Shown here: positions 1-6,452 of the stretch, in pieces | How positions within the stretch are numbered: position 1 is the stretch's first letter | Layout of the letters: the number at the start of each line of letters is the position of its first letter | Assembly (NCBI GenBank): GCA_029256465.1 | Contig: JAQSXW010000047.1 | Coordinates: forward strand, 1 to 6,452 | Reading direction: 5' to 3' | Length of the DNA stretch: 6,452 nucleotides | DNA from: Evtepia sp. | GTDB taxonomy: Bacteria; Bacillota; Clostridia; Oscillospirales; Oscillospiraceae | Program-made: the position numbers and the translations under genes | The notes under the pieces: model-generated | The model's input: only the letters and a program-made list of their open reading frames with translations | What the model was told of the DNA's origin: nothing | Databases searched by the model: none

Positions 1-453
1 AGCGTTGCCCTGAATGATGCGGTGATTACCAAAGGCGCGGTTGCCAGAGTGATTGAACTCAATGTCTATGGAGACAAAGCTTTGATCTGCAACATGTTTG
101 GAGATGGTGTGATTGTTGCCACACCAACGGGATCAACGGCATACTCCTTATCAGCAGGAGGCCCCATTGTGGAACCTTCAGCAGAAAACATTATTGTGAC
201 CCCTATTAGCGCCCATATGCTGCAAGCGAAGGCGATGGTATTGGATAAAAGTCGGATTATTGAGGTTACTGTACCTAAGCTCAGCAGAAAAACAGCATAT
301 CTTTCCGTAGATGGAGGAAAAGCTTTTAAACTTTTTGCTGGTGACACGGTTGAAATTTGCCGTTCACGGAGACAACTCTGCCTTGTCAAATTAACAAGTC
401 AAAATTTTTATGAGATCATTAATCAAAAACTGGAACGGAGGATCCGCCCATGA
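1..453 (+). CDS. nadK: NAD kinase, C-terminal part (5' end outside window)
   Basis: This gene encodes the enzyme that phosphorylates NAD to NADP using ATP or polyphosphate in the cytoplasm. The reading frame is open from base 1, so the gene starts to the left; about 150 residues are visible, roughly the second half of a typical protein of about 280-290 residues. Seen directly: an ALND segment at the left edge (the family's conserved asparagine-acidic NAD-binding motif), then GDGVIVATPTGSTAYSLSAG followed by GPIVEP, which is the family hallmark in the C-terminal beta-sandwich domain. The N-terminal GGDGT motif is not in the window, so completeness of the active site cannot be judged. The GTG at 22 is internal and is not a start. 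The stop overlaps the argR start (ATGA at 450-453), indicating co-transcription and coupled translation. The identification is secure. Confidence 0.95.
   Translation, partial: SVALNDAVITKGAVARVIELNVYGDKALICNMFGDGVIVATPTGSTAYSLSAGGPIVEPSAENIIVTPISAHMLQAKAMVLDKSRIIEVTVPKLSRKTAYLSVDGGKAFKLFAGDTVEICRSRRQLCLVKLTSQNFYEIINQKLERRIRP
437..441 (+). promoter_or_regulatory. Ribosome binding site of argR
   Basis: GGAGG lies inside the last codons of nadK, with an 8-base spacer to the ATG at 450. This supports the overlapping ATG as the true argR start. Confidence 0.8.
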
Positions 454-908
454 AGGCACGACGACAGTCAGAGATTCTGAGCATCATCCAGGAAAATGAC
501 ATTGAAACGCAAGATCAACTGCTTGAGGAGTTGCAGGCTAGGGGGTTAAAATCTACCCAGGCCACCATTTCCAGAGACATTAAGGAACTACATCTGATCA
601 AAGAACTCACGGGGCAAGGGACATATCGGTACGCGGTGAGTGAGAGAAAAACATCGCTCAATATGGCAAGCCGACTTCATAACATCTTTAAGGAAAGTGT
701 AACATCTTTTGAGGCTGCTCAGAATATTGTTGTAATCAAAACCATGCCTGGACTAGCCTCTGCTGCCTGCTCCGCATTGGATGGGATGAGTATACCGGGA
801 ATGGTAGGAAGTTTGGCAGGAGATGATACCGGCCTTTTGATTATGCGTGCTACAGAAGATGCAAAAGATCTTTGTCAGGAAATTCAAAGGATGCTGGAGA
901 AGGGATAA
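450..908 (+). CDS. argR: Arginine repressor ArgR/AhrC
   Basis: This is an arginine-sensing transcription regulator of 152 residues, the usual size for the family (about 150). Family knowledge: it forms a hexamer, binds L-arginine at the trimer interface and binds ARG boxes to repress arginine biosynthesis, or to activate catabolism in some Firmicutes. Seen directly: an N-terminal winged-helix domain (about 1-65) with the recognition-helix signature ATISRDIKEL (residues 38-47, including S41 and R42); and a C-terminal oligomerisation and effector domain with TMPGLAS (98-104), an LD pair (110-111) and AGDDT (123-127), whose paired aspartates correspond to the arginine-binding residues. The family's usual GTIAGDDT appears here as GSLAGDDT, a mild change outside the aspartates. 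It overlaps nadK by 4 bases and lies in the common clostridial nadK-argR-recN cluster. No arginine genes are in the window, so its targets lie elsewhere. Confidence 0.95.
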   Translation: MKARRQSEILSIIQENDIETQDQLLEELQARGLKSTQATISRDIKELHLIKELTGQGTYRYAVSERKTSLNMASRLHNIFKESVTSFEAAQNIVVIKTMPGLASAACSALDGMSIPGMVGSLAGDDTGLLIMRATEDAKDLCQEIQRMLEKG

Positions 909-929
909 AACAATATCCTGAGTTACAGA

Positions 930-934
930 AAGGG
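930..934 (+). promoter_or_regulatory. Ribosome binding site deciding the recN start
   Basis: AAGGG (within AGAAAGGG, 927-934) lies 9 bases before the TTG at 944. It directly abuts the ATG at 935, which leaves no usable spacer for that codon. This favours TTG 944 as the recN start. Confidence 0.6.
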
Positions 935-943
935 ATGAGTCTT

Positions 944-2641
944 TTGCTTTCCTTGCTTCATATTGAAAATATTGCCCTCATTGAGTCGGCAGATATTTCT
1001 TTTGGGAATGGATTAAATGTCCTCACAGGTGAAACCGGTGCTGGTAAGTCAATTGTTTTGGACGCAATCAGTGCGATTATGGGTGAGCGAGTCAGTCGTG
1101 ATCTAATTCGAACTGGAGAAAAGACCGCTTTGGTCAGCGGTGTTTTCTGCCATCTGCCGAAAATACCTTGGTTTGAAGAGATGGGAATCTATCCAGATGA
1201 AAATGGGGAACTCAGTATCACACGCCAGATGATGGCAGATGGAAAAAATATTTGTCGTGTGGGAGGAATACCTTGCACCGCAGTCCAGCTCAGGGCACTT
1301 GGAAGGCAGCTTGTCAATATCCATGGACAACACGATAGCCAGCAGCTTCTAGATGAGCGTAGTCACCTTTCCTATCTGGACAACTTTGGAGGCTTAGAAG
1401 TAAAGCTTACGGAATTTCGAACTTCATATGACCAACTAATGGAGCTAAGGCGTGCAATGGACGCTTTGGTGATGGACGAGACGGAAAGGTCTCGTCGGAT
1501 TGATACCCTACAATATCAGATTCAGGAACTGCAACGTGCGGGACTCCGAACAGGAGAAGTGGAGGAACTGACAGAACGTCGGGAGCTCCTTCGCAACAGT
1601 GGAAAGCTGATGGATGCTGTGGAACGTGCTTATTTAGCCCTGTCGGGAGATGAAGAGAAGCTAGGTGCCAATGCGCTCTTGGCAGAGGCGGAGCGGGCCT
1701 TATCATCTGTCTCCGCAATTGCCAATGACATTGAAGCAGCAGCAAATCATCTGGCAGAATTGCGTTATACCGCAGATGACATGGCAGAGCAGGTCCGCGA
1801 TCTGAGAGACCGCTTTGAGTTCTCACCGGACGAGCTAGATCAAGTGGAGAGTCGGCTGGATACCCTTTATCGACTGAACAAGAAGTATGGAGGGACAACT
1901 GAAGAGATGCTGAACTATCTTGGCCGATGCAGAGAAGAGCTGGAACAGATTGAAATGGCGGATGATACCATCCTCCGCTTGGAGAAGGAGTGCCATAGGC
2001 AACGGAAAGAGGCAGAAAAAAGAGCGGAGCAGTTATCTTTGGCGCGCAGAGAAACAGGAAAATTGCTGCAGGAGAAAATTGAAGAGGAACTGCGACAGCT
2101 TGATATGCCAAAGGTGCAGTTTCGTGCAGAGTTGCGGCCCAAAACAGGGGAGTTTCCCATGGACCAGACCGGGATGGATGATTTACAGTTTTTTATGTCA
2201 GCGAACCTGGGTGAAAGCCTCAAACCGATCCAAAAGGTTGCATCCGGCGGTGAATTGGCTCGGATCATGTTGGCTCTCAAAAATGTGCTGGCAGAGAATG
2301 ATCTCATCGCAACCTTGATTTTTGATGAAGTGGATGCTGGGATCAGTGGGCGGGCTGCCCAAAAAGTAGCGGAGAAGATGGGTAAGCTGGCAAGTTGCCG
2401 GCAAATTCTCTGCGTAACACACTTGGCACAGATCGCAGCTATGGCAGATTTGCATTTTTCCGTACAAAAAGGGGAGCGGGAGAATCGGACGCATACGGTT
2501 GTGACGCAGCTTTCGACGGAAGAACGGGAGTTAGAGCTCGCAAGGCTCACAGGTGGAAGCCATGTGTCGGATGCGATACTTCAGGGAGCTAAGGAGCTAT
2601 TAAAGCAGGCTGACCAATTGAAAAATCACGGACATGCTTAG
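944..2641 (+). CDS. recN: DNA repair protein RecN (SMC-like ATPase)
   Basis: RecN is an SMC-like ATPase recruited to double-strand breaks, where it assists recombination repair with RecA. With the TTG start the protein has 565 residues, within the usual 550-575. Seen directly: Walker A GETGAGKS (29-36); VNIHGQHDSQQLL, the conserved RecN segment after the N-terminal ATPase half; a long charged, Glu/Arg/Leu-rich middle (about 155-400) consistent with a coiled coil; the ABC signature SGGELARIMLAL (from 434); Walker B LIFDEVDAGISG (from 458); and the switch histidine in CVTHLAQIA (H493). All ATPase motifs are intact. I chose TTG 944 because MLSLLHIENIALIE lines up residue for residue with the usual RecN N-terminus and AAGGG is well spaced. 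ATG 935 (568 residues) is the alternative. A still earlier TTG at 872 would overlap argR by 37 bases and is unlikely. Probably co-transcribed with nadK and argR. Confidence 0.95.
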   Translation: MLSLLHIENIALIESADISFGNGLNVLTGETGAGKSIVLDAISAIMGERVSRDLIRTGEKTALVSGVFCHLPKIPWFEEMGIYPDENGELSITRQMMADGKNICRVGGIPCTAVQLRALGRQLVNIHGQHDSQQLLDERSHLSYLDNFGGLEVKLTEFRTSYDQLMELRRAMDALVMDETERSRRIDTLQYQIQELQRAGLRTGEVEELTERRELLRNSGKLMDAVERAYLALSGDEEKLGANALLAEAERALSSVSAIANDIEAAANHLAELRYTADDMAEQVRDLRDRFEFSPDELDQVESRLDTLYRLNKKYGGTTEEMLNYLGRCREELEQIEMADDTILRLEKECHRQRKEAEKRAEQLSLARRETGKLLQEKIEEELRQLDMPKVQFRAELRPKTGEFPMDQTGMDDLQFFMSANLGESLKPIQKVASGGELARIMLALKNVLAENDLIATLIFDEVDAGISGRAAQKVAEKMGKLASCRQILCVTHLAQIAAMADLHFSVQKGERENRTHTVVTQLSTEERELELARLTGGSHVSDAILQGAKELLKQADQLKNHGHA

Positions 2642-2643
2642 GC

Positions 2644-2672
2644 TTGACAAAGGTATTCCTTTATAGTACAAT
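2644..2672 (+). promoter_or_regulatory. Sigma-A promoter of the tyrS unit
   Basis: The -35 box TTGACA (2644-2649) is a perfect match to consensus. It is followed by a 17-base spacer and the -10 box TACAAT (2667-2672, five of six). Transcription should start near 2679. The promoter begins only 3 bases after the recN stop codon and is correctly placed to produce the T-box leader. Confidence 0.88.
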
Positions 2673-2679
2673 TCTGAGA

Positions 2680-2978
2680 GTTTAAATACTGTTATTGTGA
2701 TGATGAGAAGAAGTAGTAGGAATTTGGGCTGCGCAGAGAGACCTCGTGCGGGTGAAAGAGGGAGAGTCACTACCTGTGAATACATCTCGGAGCAGCCGTC
2801 TGAACAGCTTTTGGAGTTAAGTAAGATTGTGTCGGGAGCGCCCGTTATTGCGCAATGGTTTCGCAGGGTTTTTCCGTGCCGAACCTGCAAAGTCCATTTT
2901 CGTGAGTGAATGGAACATAGAGGTGGTACCGCGATCGCTTTTCGCCCTCTGTCAAAAAGACAGAGGGTGTTTTTTTTT
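2680..2978 (+). promoter_or_regulatory. T-box riboswitch, tyrosine-specific, controlling tyrS
   Basis: This leader RNA reads the charging state of tRNA-Tyr. Uncharged tRNA stabilises an antiterminator and allows transcription into tyrS. Seen directly: the T-box core AGAGGTGGTACCGCG (2919-2933), with TGGT (2924-2927) able to pair with the tRNA acceptor end and a discriminator A; the specifier TAC at 2781-2783, preceded by GAA and followed by a purine, readable by anticodon GUA; AGTA (2715-2718) on the opposite side of the specifier loop; AGAGAG (2735-2740); an apical hairpin CCTC/GAGG (2742-2745 with 2758-2761) carrying the conserved GGTGAAA loop (2751-2757); a lower helix GAGA/TCTC (2705-2708 with 2785-2788); and a Stem III-like hairpin CCATT/AATGG (2894-2898 with 2909-2913). 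AGAGG (2919-2923) can pair with CCTCT (2946-2950), which is also the left arm of the terminator, giving the expected either-or switch. The leader fills the whole gap between recN and tyrS. Confidence 0.95.
2945..2978 (+). terminator. Intrinsic terminator of the T-box riboswitch
   Basis: A perfect 9-bp stem, CCCTCTGTC (2945-2953) with GACAGAGGG (2959-2967), has an AAAAA loop and is followed by TGT and a run of T to 2978. Its left arm is shared with the antiterminator, so it forms when tRNA-Tyr is charged. No other terminator follows recN, so it probably also stops most transcripts reading through from recN. Confidence 0.93.
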
Positions 2979-2988
2979 AATCGAATGG

Positions 2989-2995
2989 AAAGGGA
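2989..2995 (+). promoter_or_regulatory. Ribosome binding site of tyrS
   Basis: AAAGGGA lies 8 bases before the ATG at 3004 and just downstream of the T-box terminator. It marks 3004 as the start and rules out the longer in-frame extension that reads back through the riboswitch. Confidence 0.8.
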
Positions 2996-3003
2996 ATGAG
3001 AGA

Positions 3004-4233
3004 ATGATGGAACTATATGATGAGCTGGTAGCACGTGGGCTAATTGCTCAGGTGACTGATGAAGTAGAAATTAAAGAACTGATTAATAACGGGAAGGCCG
3101 TATTCTATATCGGTTTTGACCCCACGGCAGATTCTCTCCATGTTGGACATTTTATGGCGCTGTGTCTGATGAAGCGGCTCCAAATGGCAGGAAATCGCCC
3201 AATTGCTTTAATCGGGGGCGGTACTGGCATGATTGGAGACCCTTCTGGACGGACAGACATGCGTATGGTAATGACGCCGGAGATTATCCAACACAACTGC
3301 GATTGTTTTAAAAAGCAGATGGAGAAGTTCATTGAGTTCGGAGAAGGCAAAGCCATGATGGTGAACAACGCTGATTGGCTTTTGAACTTAAATTATATTG
3401 AATTATTACGGGATGTAGGTGCCTGCTTTTCTGTTAATACTATGCTTCGTGCCGAGTGCTATAAGAATCGCATGGAAAAAGGCCTTACTTTCTTTGAGTT
3501 TAACTATATGATTATGCAAGCCTATGATTTTTACCATCTGTATCAGCATTATGGCTGTAATATGCAGTTTGGCGGGGACGATCAATGGTCCAACATGCTG
3601 GCAGGGACAGAACTCATCCGGCGCAAATTGGGCAAGGATGCATATGCAATGACGATCAAATTGCTCCTAACCTCCGATGGTAAAAAAATGGGTAAGTCCA
3701 TGGGGGGAGCGGTCTGGCTGGATCCCAACAAAACGTCTCCTTATGAATTCTATCAATATTGGCGTAATGTTGAGGATGCAGATGTCCTCAAATGTATCAG
3801 GATGCTGACCTTCCTTCCATTAGAAGAAATTGACGCGATGGAGTCTTGGGAAGGTAGTCAACTCAATCAGGCAAAGGAAATCTTGGCCTTTGAGCTGACA
3901 AAAATGATCCATGGAGAAGAAGATGCAACGAAGGCGCAGGAGACGGCAAAAGGTCTCTTTAGTCAAGCTGGCAACACTTCCAATATGCCCAGTACAGAGC
4001 TTTCCTTAGAAGATTTAACAGATGATGCAATTTCTGTGATCGACCTTATGATAAAAAGTAAGCTGACACCTTCCAAGGGAGAAGCAAGAAGGCTGATTCA
4101 GCAAGGTGGTGTAGAGGTGAGTGGTGAGAAGCTGACGGATATCGGCGCAGCCTGTACAAAAGAACAGCTATCAGGGGATGGAGTTGTCATCAAAAAGGGG
4201 AAAAAAGTGTTCCATCGAGTATTTTTAGTCTGA
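3004..4233 (+). CDS. tyrS: Tyrosyl-tRNA synthetase
   Basis: This class I aminoacyl-tRNA synthetase charges tRNA-Tyr with tyrosine, using ATP, in the cytoplasm. From ATG 3004 the protein has 409 residues, within the usual 400-425. Seen directly: the tyrosine-pocket strand [10 protein letters not shown] (35-44); the HIGH motif as HVGH (46-49); [13 protein letters not shown] shortly after; the QAYD and GGDDQWSN segments of the catalytic domain; the KMSKS motif as KMGKS (228-232); and a C-terminal S4 RNA-binding domain (about 345-400; [18 protein letters not shown]). All catalytic signatures are present. The frame is open back to 2827, but that part lies inside the T-box leader and is not coding. 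Expression is controlled by the tyrosine T-box directly upstream. Many Firmicutes carry two TyrS types; which one this is cannot be fixed without an alignment. Confidence 0.97.
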   Translation: MMELYDELVARGLIAQVTDEVEIKELINNGKAVFYIGFDPTADSLHVGHFMALCLMKRLQMAGNRPIALIGGGTGMIGDPSGRTDMRMVMTPEIIQHNCDCFKKQMEKFIEFGEGKAMMVNNADWLLNLNYIELLRDVGACFSVNTMLRAECYKNRMEKGLTFFEFNYMIMQAYDFYHLYQHYGCNMQFGGDDQWSNMLAGTELIRRKLGKDAYAMTIKLLLTSDGKKMGKSMGGAVWLDPNKTSPYEFYQYWRNVEDADVLKCIRMLTFLPLEEIDAMESWEGSQLNQAKEILAFELTKMIHGEEDATKAQETAKGLFSQAGNTSNMPSTELSLEDLTDDAISVIDLMIKSKLTPSKGEARRLIQQGGVEVSGEKLTDIGAACTKEQLSGDGVVIKKGKKVFHRVFLV

Positions 4234-4256
4234 AATTATTTATTTGAAAACCAAAG

Positions 4257-4263
4257 AAGGAGG
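4257..4263 (+). promoter_or_regulatory. Strong ribosome binding site of the diguanylate cyclase gene
   Basis: AAGGAGG matches the Shine-Dalgarno consensus with an 8-base spacer to ATG 4272. The 38-base gap after tyrS contains no terminator hairpin and no recognisable promoter. Confidence 0.88.
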
Positions 4264-4271
4264 TCGCAGGG

Positions 4272-6074
4272 ATGCAGCATACCGTTTTCCATCGAATCTT
4301 TAAAGCTAGTAAAATTCCTGCGATTGTGTGCAGAAATGTCAGTCGATATCCAATTATTTACGCCAACCCCAGCGCAATTCTCCAATTTTATTGGCAGATA
4401 AATACGCAAGGAACAAAGATGGAAGAAGCCAATGTTATCTTGGAGGATCTTTTTGGGTCAGAGAATAAACAGACGTTGCAGGCTGTGGTACAGACCATTA
4501 TGGTTGAAGGTGGAATTACTGGTTTTCGGACAACCGTGAGATCGAAGGATGCTGACCCAATTCCAATCATAATTTCGGGAAATCAGATTGACAGTGAAGA
4601 AGGGGAAACGTTCGTTGTTTATCTTCAAGAAGATGGGGAAAGGCTGCGCATCAGTGCAGAAACAGTTGCCGCCATTTCTGCCAATAGCGTGATCTCAGTG
4701 ATCTTAAAGGAGTGCTTTCAGACCATTGATGTGGATGAAGCAATCAATCAGATATTGCGCATTGCCGGACAGTATTTAAATGTAAGCCGCTCCTATATCA
4801 TTGAAGATCTGTTCAATCAGTATACAAGAAATACTTATGAATGGTGCAATGAGGGTGTCAAATCAGTCATGCAATACCTAAAAAGCATAAAAAAAAGTGA
4901 TCATAACTATGCTGAGATCGTAGAGGTTGGAAAGTTTATCTATGATGATACGAAAACCATCCCAGAAGGTGTGTTTCGTGACAGTTTGGAGATGCAGAAT
5001 ATTAAGGCGATTGCCATTTTACCCTTGTACCGTGGCAATCAGCCAATTGGCTATGTTGGTTTTGATGACTGTAATCAGACCCGGAAGTGGACAAAATATG
5101 AGATTCAAATCTTAGAACAAATTTCCAGTATTTTGGCGTCGTTACTGGAAAAAAGAGAAGTACTTGCAAAGCAAGGACAAAATTTAAAGGCACTCGAAAC
5201 GATTCTAGATCACTTCGATCATATCATTTATGCGGCTGACATACGTACCAATCAAATTGTGTTTGCGAATCGCTTTCTTGCAAATATCCTTGGGAAAGAT
5301 CCCAAGGATGTGATTGGGAAGCCCTGTTGGGAGGTTTTGCAACTACAGTCTAAGCTATGCGAATTTTGTCCCTTAATTCAAATGCTGAGCAATGATGGGA
5401 AGGTTTTCAAGAGGGAATATATATGGGAATGGGAGGATCGCGTTCATCACAAATGGTATCAAGTTAAGGATTTCATTATCAAGTGGTTTGATGATAGTGA
5501 TGTCCATCTGCAAATTGCAACCGATATTACCGACCATAAGGAGCATGAGAAGATTCTGGAGTATTATGCTTCGACGGATGCGCTGACAGGGCTCTTAAAC
5601 CGGAAGTGGGGCTTACTGGAAATTCAGGAACTGATGGAACATAGGCAGGAAGATGAACTGTGCATTAGCTTCATTGATGTGGATGGCCTTAAAAAGGCGA
5701 ATGATAACCTGGGACACAATGCAGGAGATGAAATGCTCAGGCATATTGTCAGGTCGATCCGTACATCAATCCGAAGAAGCGATGTGATGTGCCGATGGGG
5801 TGGAGATGAATTTGTTGGAATGCTTCACTGTAATGAAACGCAAGCACGGAAGTTAATGCAGAGAGTGATTACTAAGCTGGAAAAGATGAATCACGCGAAC
5901 CAATATCCCTATCAGTTATCCATCAGTTTTGGCCTTGTTTCTGTTAATGAAAATCTAAATCTTACTATGGAAGAGTTGATTGCCATAGCGGATAGTAGAA
6001 TGTATGAGCAGAAGATGGGAAAAAACAAAAGGGAATCTAGTGCCATGTTTGGAGATTATCAGAGCGATGAGTAA
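4272..6074 (+). CDS. Multi-sensor diguanylate cyclase (PAS-GAF-PAS-GGDEF)
   Basis: This protein is predicted to make the second messenger c-di-GMP from two GTP. It has 600 residues, no signal peptide and no membrane segment, so it is cytoplasmic. Domains by eye: an N-terminal PAS-like region (1 to about 125; IPAIVCRNVSRYPIIYANPSA); a divergent GAF-like region (about 140-297; IKAIAILPLYRGNQPIGYVG is its recognisable core); a second PAS domain (about 306-422) holding C352, C363 and C366; and GGDEF (about 430-590). The cyclase has DALTGLLNR (436-444), the metal aspartate in FIDVDGLKKANDN (D469), N477, GHNAGD (D486), an intact GGDEF (510-514) and an intact I-site RRSD (501-504) five residues upstream. 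It should therefore be active and subject to product inhibition. No EAL or HD-GYP domain is present. It lies 38 bases after tyrS and probably shares its T-box. One hand-counted line (5221-5280) is about 38% GC against about 55% in recN (1801-1860), a weak hint of separate origin. The signals sensed are unknown. Confidence 0.92.
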   Translation: MQHTVFHRIFKASKIPAIVCRNVSRYPIIYANPSAILQFYWQINTQGTKMEEANVILEDLFGSENKQTLQAVVQTIMVEGGITGFRTTVRSKDADPIPIIISGNQIDSEEGETFVVYLQEDGERLRISAETVAAISANSVISVILKECFQTIDVDEAINQILRIAGQYLNVSRSYIIEDLFNQYTRNTYEWCNEGVKSVMQYLKSIKKSDHNYAEIVEVGKFIYDDTKTIPEGVFRDSLEMQNIKAIAILPLYRGNQPIGYVGFDDCNQTRKWTKYEIQILEQISSILASLLEKREVLAKQGQNLKALETILDHFDHIIYAADIRTNQIVFANRFLANILGKDPKDVIGKPCWEVLQLQSKLCEFCPLIQMLSNDGKVFKREYIWEWEDRVHHKWYQVKDFIIKWFDDSDVHLQIATDITDHKEHEKILEYYASTDALTGLLNRKWGLLEIQELMEHRQEDELCISFIDVDGLKKANDNLGHNAGDEMLRHIVRSIRTSIRRSDVMCRWGGDEFVGMLHCNETQARKLMQRVITKLEKMNHANQYPYQLSISFGLVSVNENLNLTMEELIAIADSRMYEQKMGKNKRESSAMFGDYQSDE

Positions 6075-6079
6075 CTAGT

Positions 6080-6115
6080 GAGAGGCGAGAAGCGGATTTC
6101 TTGTCTCTCTTTTTT
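6080..6115 (+). terminator. Intrinsic terminator of the tyrS-cyclase unit
   Basis: A 12-bp stem with two G-U pairs joins GAGAGGCGAGAA (6080-6091) to TTCTTGTCTCTC (6098-6109). It has a 6-base loop and is followed by six T (6110-6115). It lies 5 bases after the cyclase stop codon. Confidence 0.88.
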
Positions 6116-6131
6116 CTTTATAATATGGCAT

Positions 6132-6168
6132 AAAAAAAGCCCTGACGAATGGTGCCGTCAGGGCTTTT
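6132..6168 (-). terminator. Terminator of the minus-strand gene (potentially bidirectional)
   Basis: A perfect stem GCCCTGACG (6139-6147) with CGTCAGGGC (6156-6164) has an 8-base loop. On the minus strand it is followed by seven T (the A run 6132-6138), which suits the convergent gene. On the plus strand four T follow (6165-6168), so it could also act as a backup terminator for the cyclase unit. The 44 bases between it and the minus-strand stop codon show nothing else. Confidence 0.88.
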
Positions 6169-6212
6169 GCTTGAAACTGTAGGAGATGTAACGAAAAGTT
6201 GGAAGGGACAAC

Positions 6213-6452
6213 TTATTCGGAAAGATATTGCTTAACCAACTCTTGAAGAAGTTCATCACGATCTAAGCGGCGAATCAGCGTCCGGGCATTGTTATAGTTG
6301 GTAATATAAGTGGGGTCCTCGGAAAGGATATACCCGACAATTTGATTGATTGGGTTATAGCCCTTTTCCTGCAAGGCATTATACACCGACATGAGAATCC
6401 CTTTTATTTCATCGCTTTTATCCTGATTTAGTTGAAACTTACGGGTATAATC
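6213..6452 (-). CDS. ireB: IreB-family (UPF0297, DUF965) regulatory phosphoprotein, 5' end outside window
   Basis: The minus-strand frame is open from the right edge to a TAA at 6213-6215, giving 79 residues. About ten N-terminal residues are missing compared with a family length of about 85-90. Seen directly: [20 protein letters not shown], then LSEDPTYIT and [22 protein letters not shown], the strongly conserved core of the family. Family knowledge: in Enterococcus faecalis, IreB is a small dimeric protein phosphorylated on N-terminal threonines by the PASTA kinase IreK, and it affects cephalosporin resistance. The visible DYTRKF segment carries a threonine that probably matches one of these sites (inference). 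In many Firmicutes ireB is followed by ruvX/yqgF, but here a terminator follows. The family is certain; the cellular role in this organism is inferred. Confidence 0.9.
   Translation of the reverse strand, partial: DYTRKFQLNQDKSDEIKGILMSVYNALQEKGYNPINQIVGYILSEDPTYITNYNNARTLIRRLDRDELLQELVKQYLSE

Noticed and set aside
22..453. Short independent gene starting at GTG 22
   Set aside because: The frame is open to base 1 and encodes the conserved ALND segment just before it, so this is an internal codon of a truncated nadK.
1407..2550. Two long open frames on the minus strand (1407-2111 and 1915-2550) inside recN
   Set aside because: They are antisense to an intact recN with all family motifs, show no recognisable protein signature and have low-complexity Ser/Pro/Leu-rich composition typical of shadow frames.
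2847..2856. Perfect 10-base palindrome ATTGCGCAAT as a possible operator
   Set aside because: It lies in the Stem II region of the T-box leader next to another hairpin (CGGG/CCCG, 2833-2844) and far downstream of the promoter. RNA structure is the simpler explanation.
2827..3003. In-frame N-terminal extension of tyrS (59 residues)
   Set aside because: It runs through the T-box core and terminator. The encoded residues do not resemble a TyrS N-terminus, and ATG 3004 has a well-spaced AAAGGGA and gives a normal protein length.
2600..3034. Minus-strand open frame across the recN-tyrS gap
   Set aside because: It overlaps the promoter, the T-box and the terminator, whose structure fully explains the region, and the translation resembles no known family.
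4231..4256. AT-rich segment after tyrS as a possible ARG box or separate promoter for the cyclase gene
   Set aside because: It does not match the paired TGAAT...ATTCA pattern of an ARG box, and no -35/-10 pair with a suitable spacer is visible.

Overview
The window looks like a chromosomal housekeeping segment from a Gram-positive bacterium of the Clostridia (Firmicutes). The evidence is the gene order nadK-argR-recN, a tyrosine T-box leader ahead of tyrS, an IreB-family gene, strong AAGGAGG-type ribosome binding sites and moderate-to-low GC. Genus cannot be told from this window. There are no rRNA or tRNA genes, insertion sequences, phage genes or CRISPR arrays.

Positions 1-2641 hold a tightly packed plus-strand run. 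It comprises the C-terminal half of NAD kinase (its start lies left of the window), the arginine repressor ArgR (ATGA overlap with nadK), and the DNA-repair ATPase RecN, probably translated from a TTG at 944 rather than from an earlier codon. Positions 2642-3003 contain no gene but are fully occupied by regulation. A near-consensus sigma-A promoter starts 3 bases after the recN stop and drives a T-box riboswitch with a TAC (tyrosine) specifier. The riboswitch ends in an intrinsic terminator just before tyrS. tyrS (tyrosyl-tRNA synthetase) follows. After only 38 bases with no terminator comes a 600-residue cytoplasmic diguanylate cyclase with a PAS-GAF-PAS-GGDEF layout, ending at 6074. Two terminator hairpins (6080-6115 and 6132-6168) then separate this unit from a convergent minus-strand gene. 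That gene encodes an IreB-family (UPF0297) regulatory phosphoprotein and is cut off at the right edge of the window.

The first three genes probably form one transcription unit with no obvious shared pathway (NADP supply, arginine-dependent gene control, recombination repair). The most interesting feature is the second unit: the diguanylate cyclase appears to share the tyrS transcript and therefore the T-box. If so, uncharged tRNA-Tyr would raise expression of a c-di-GMP-making enzyme together with the synthetase. The individual gene families are all known, and I see no clearly new system here. The pairing of T-box and cyclase and the cysteine cluster in the cyclase's second PAS domain are the points worth following up.
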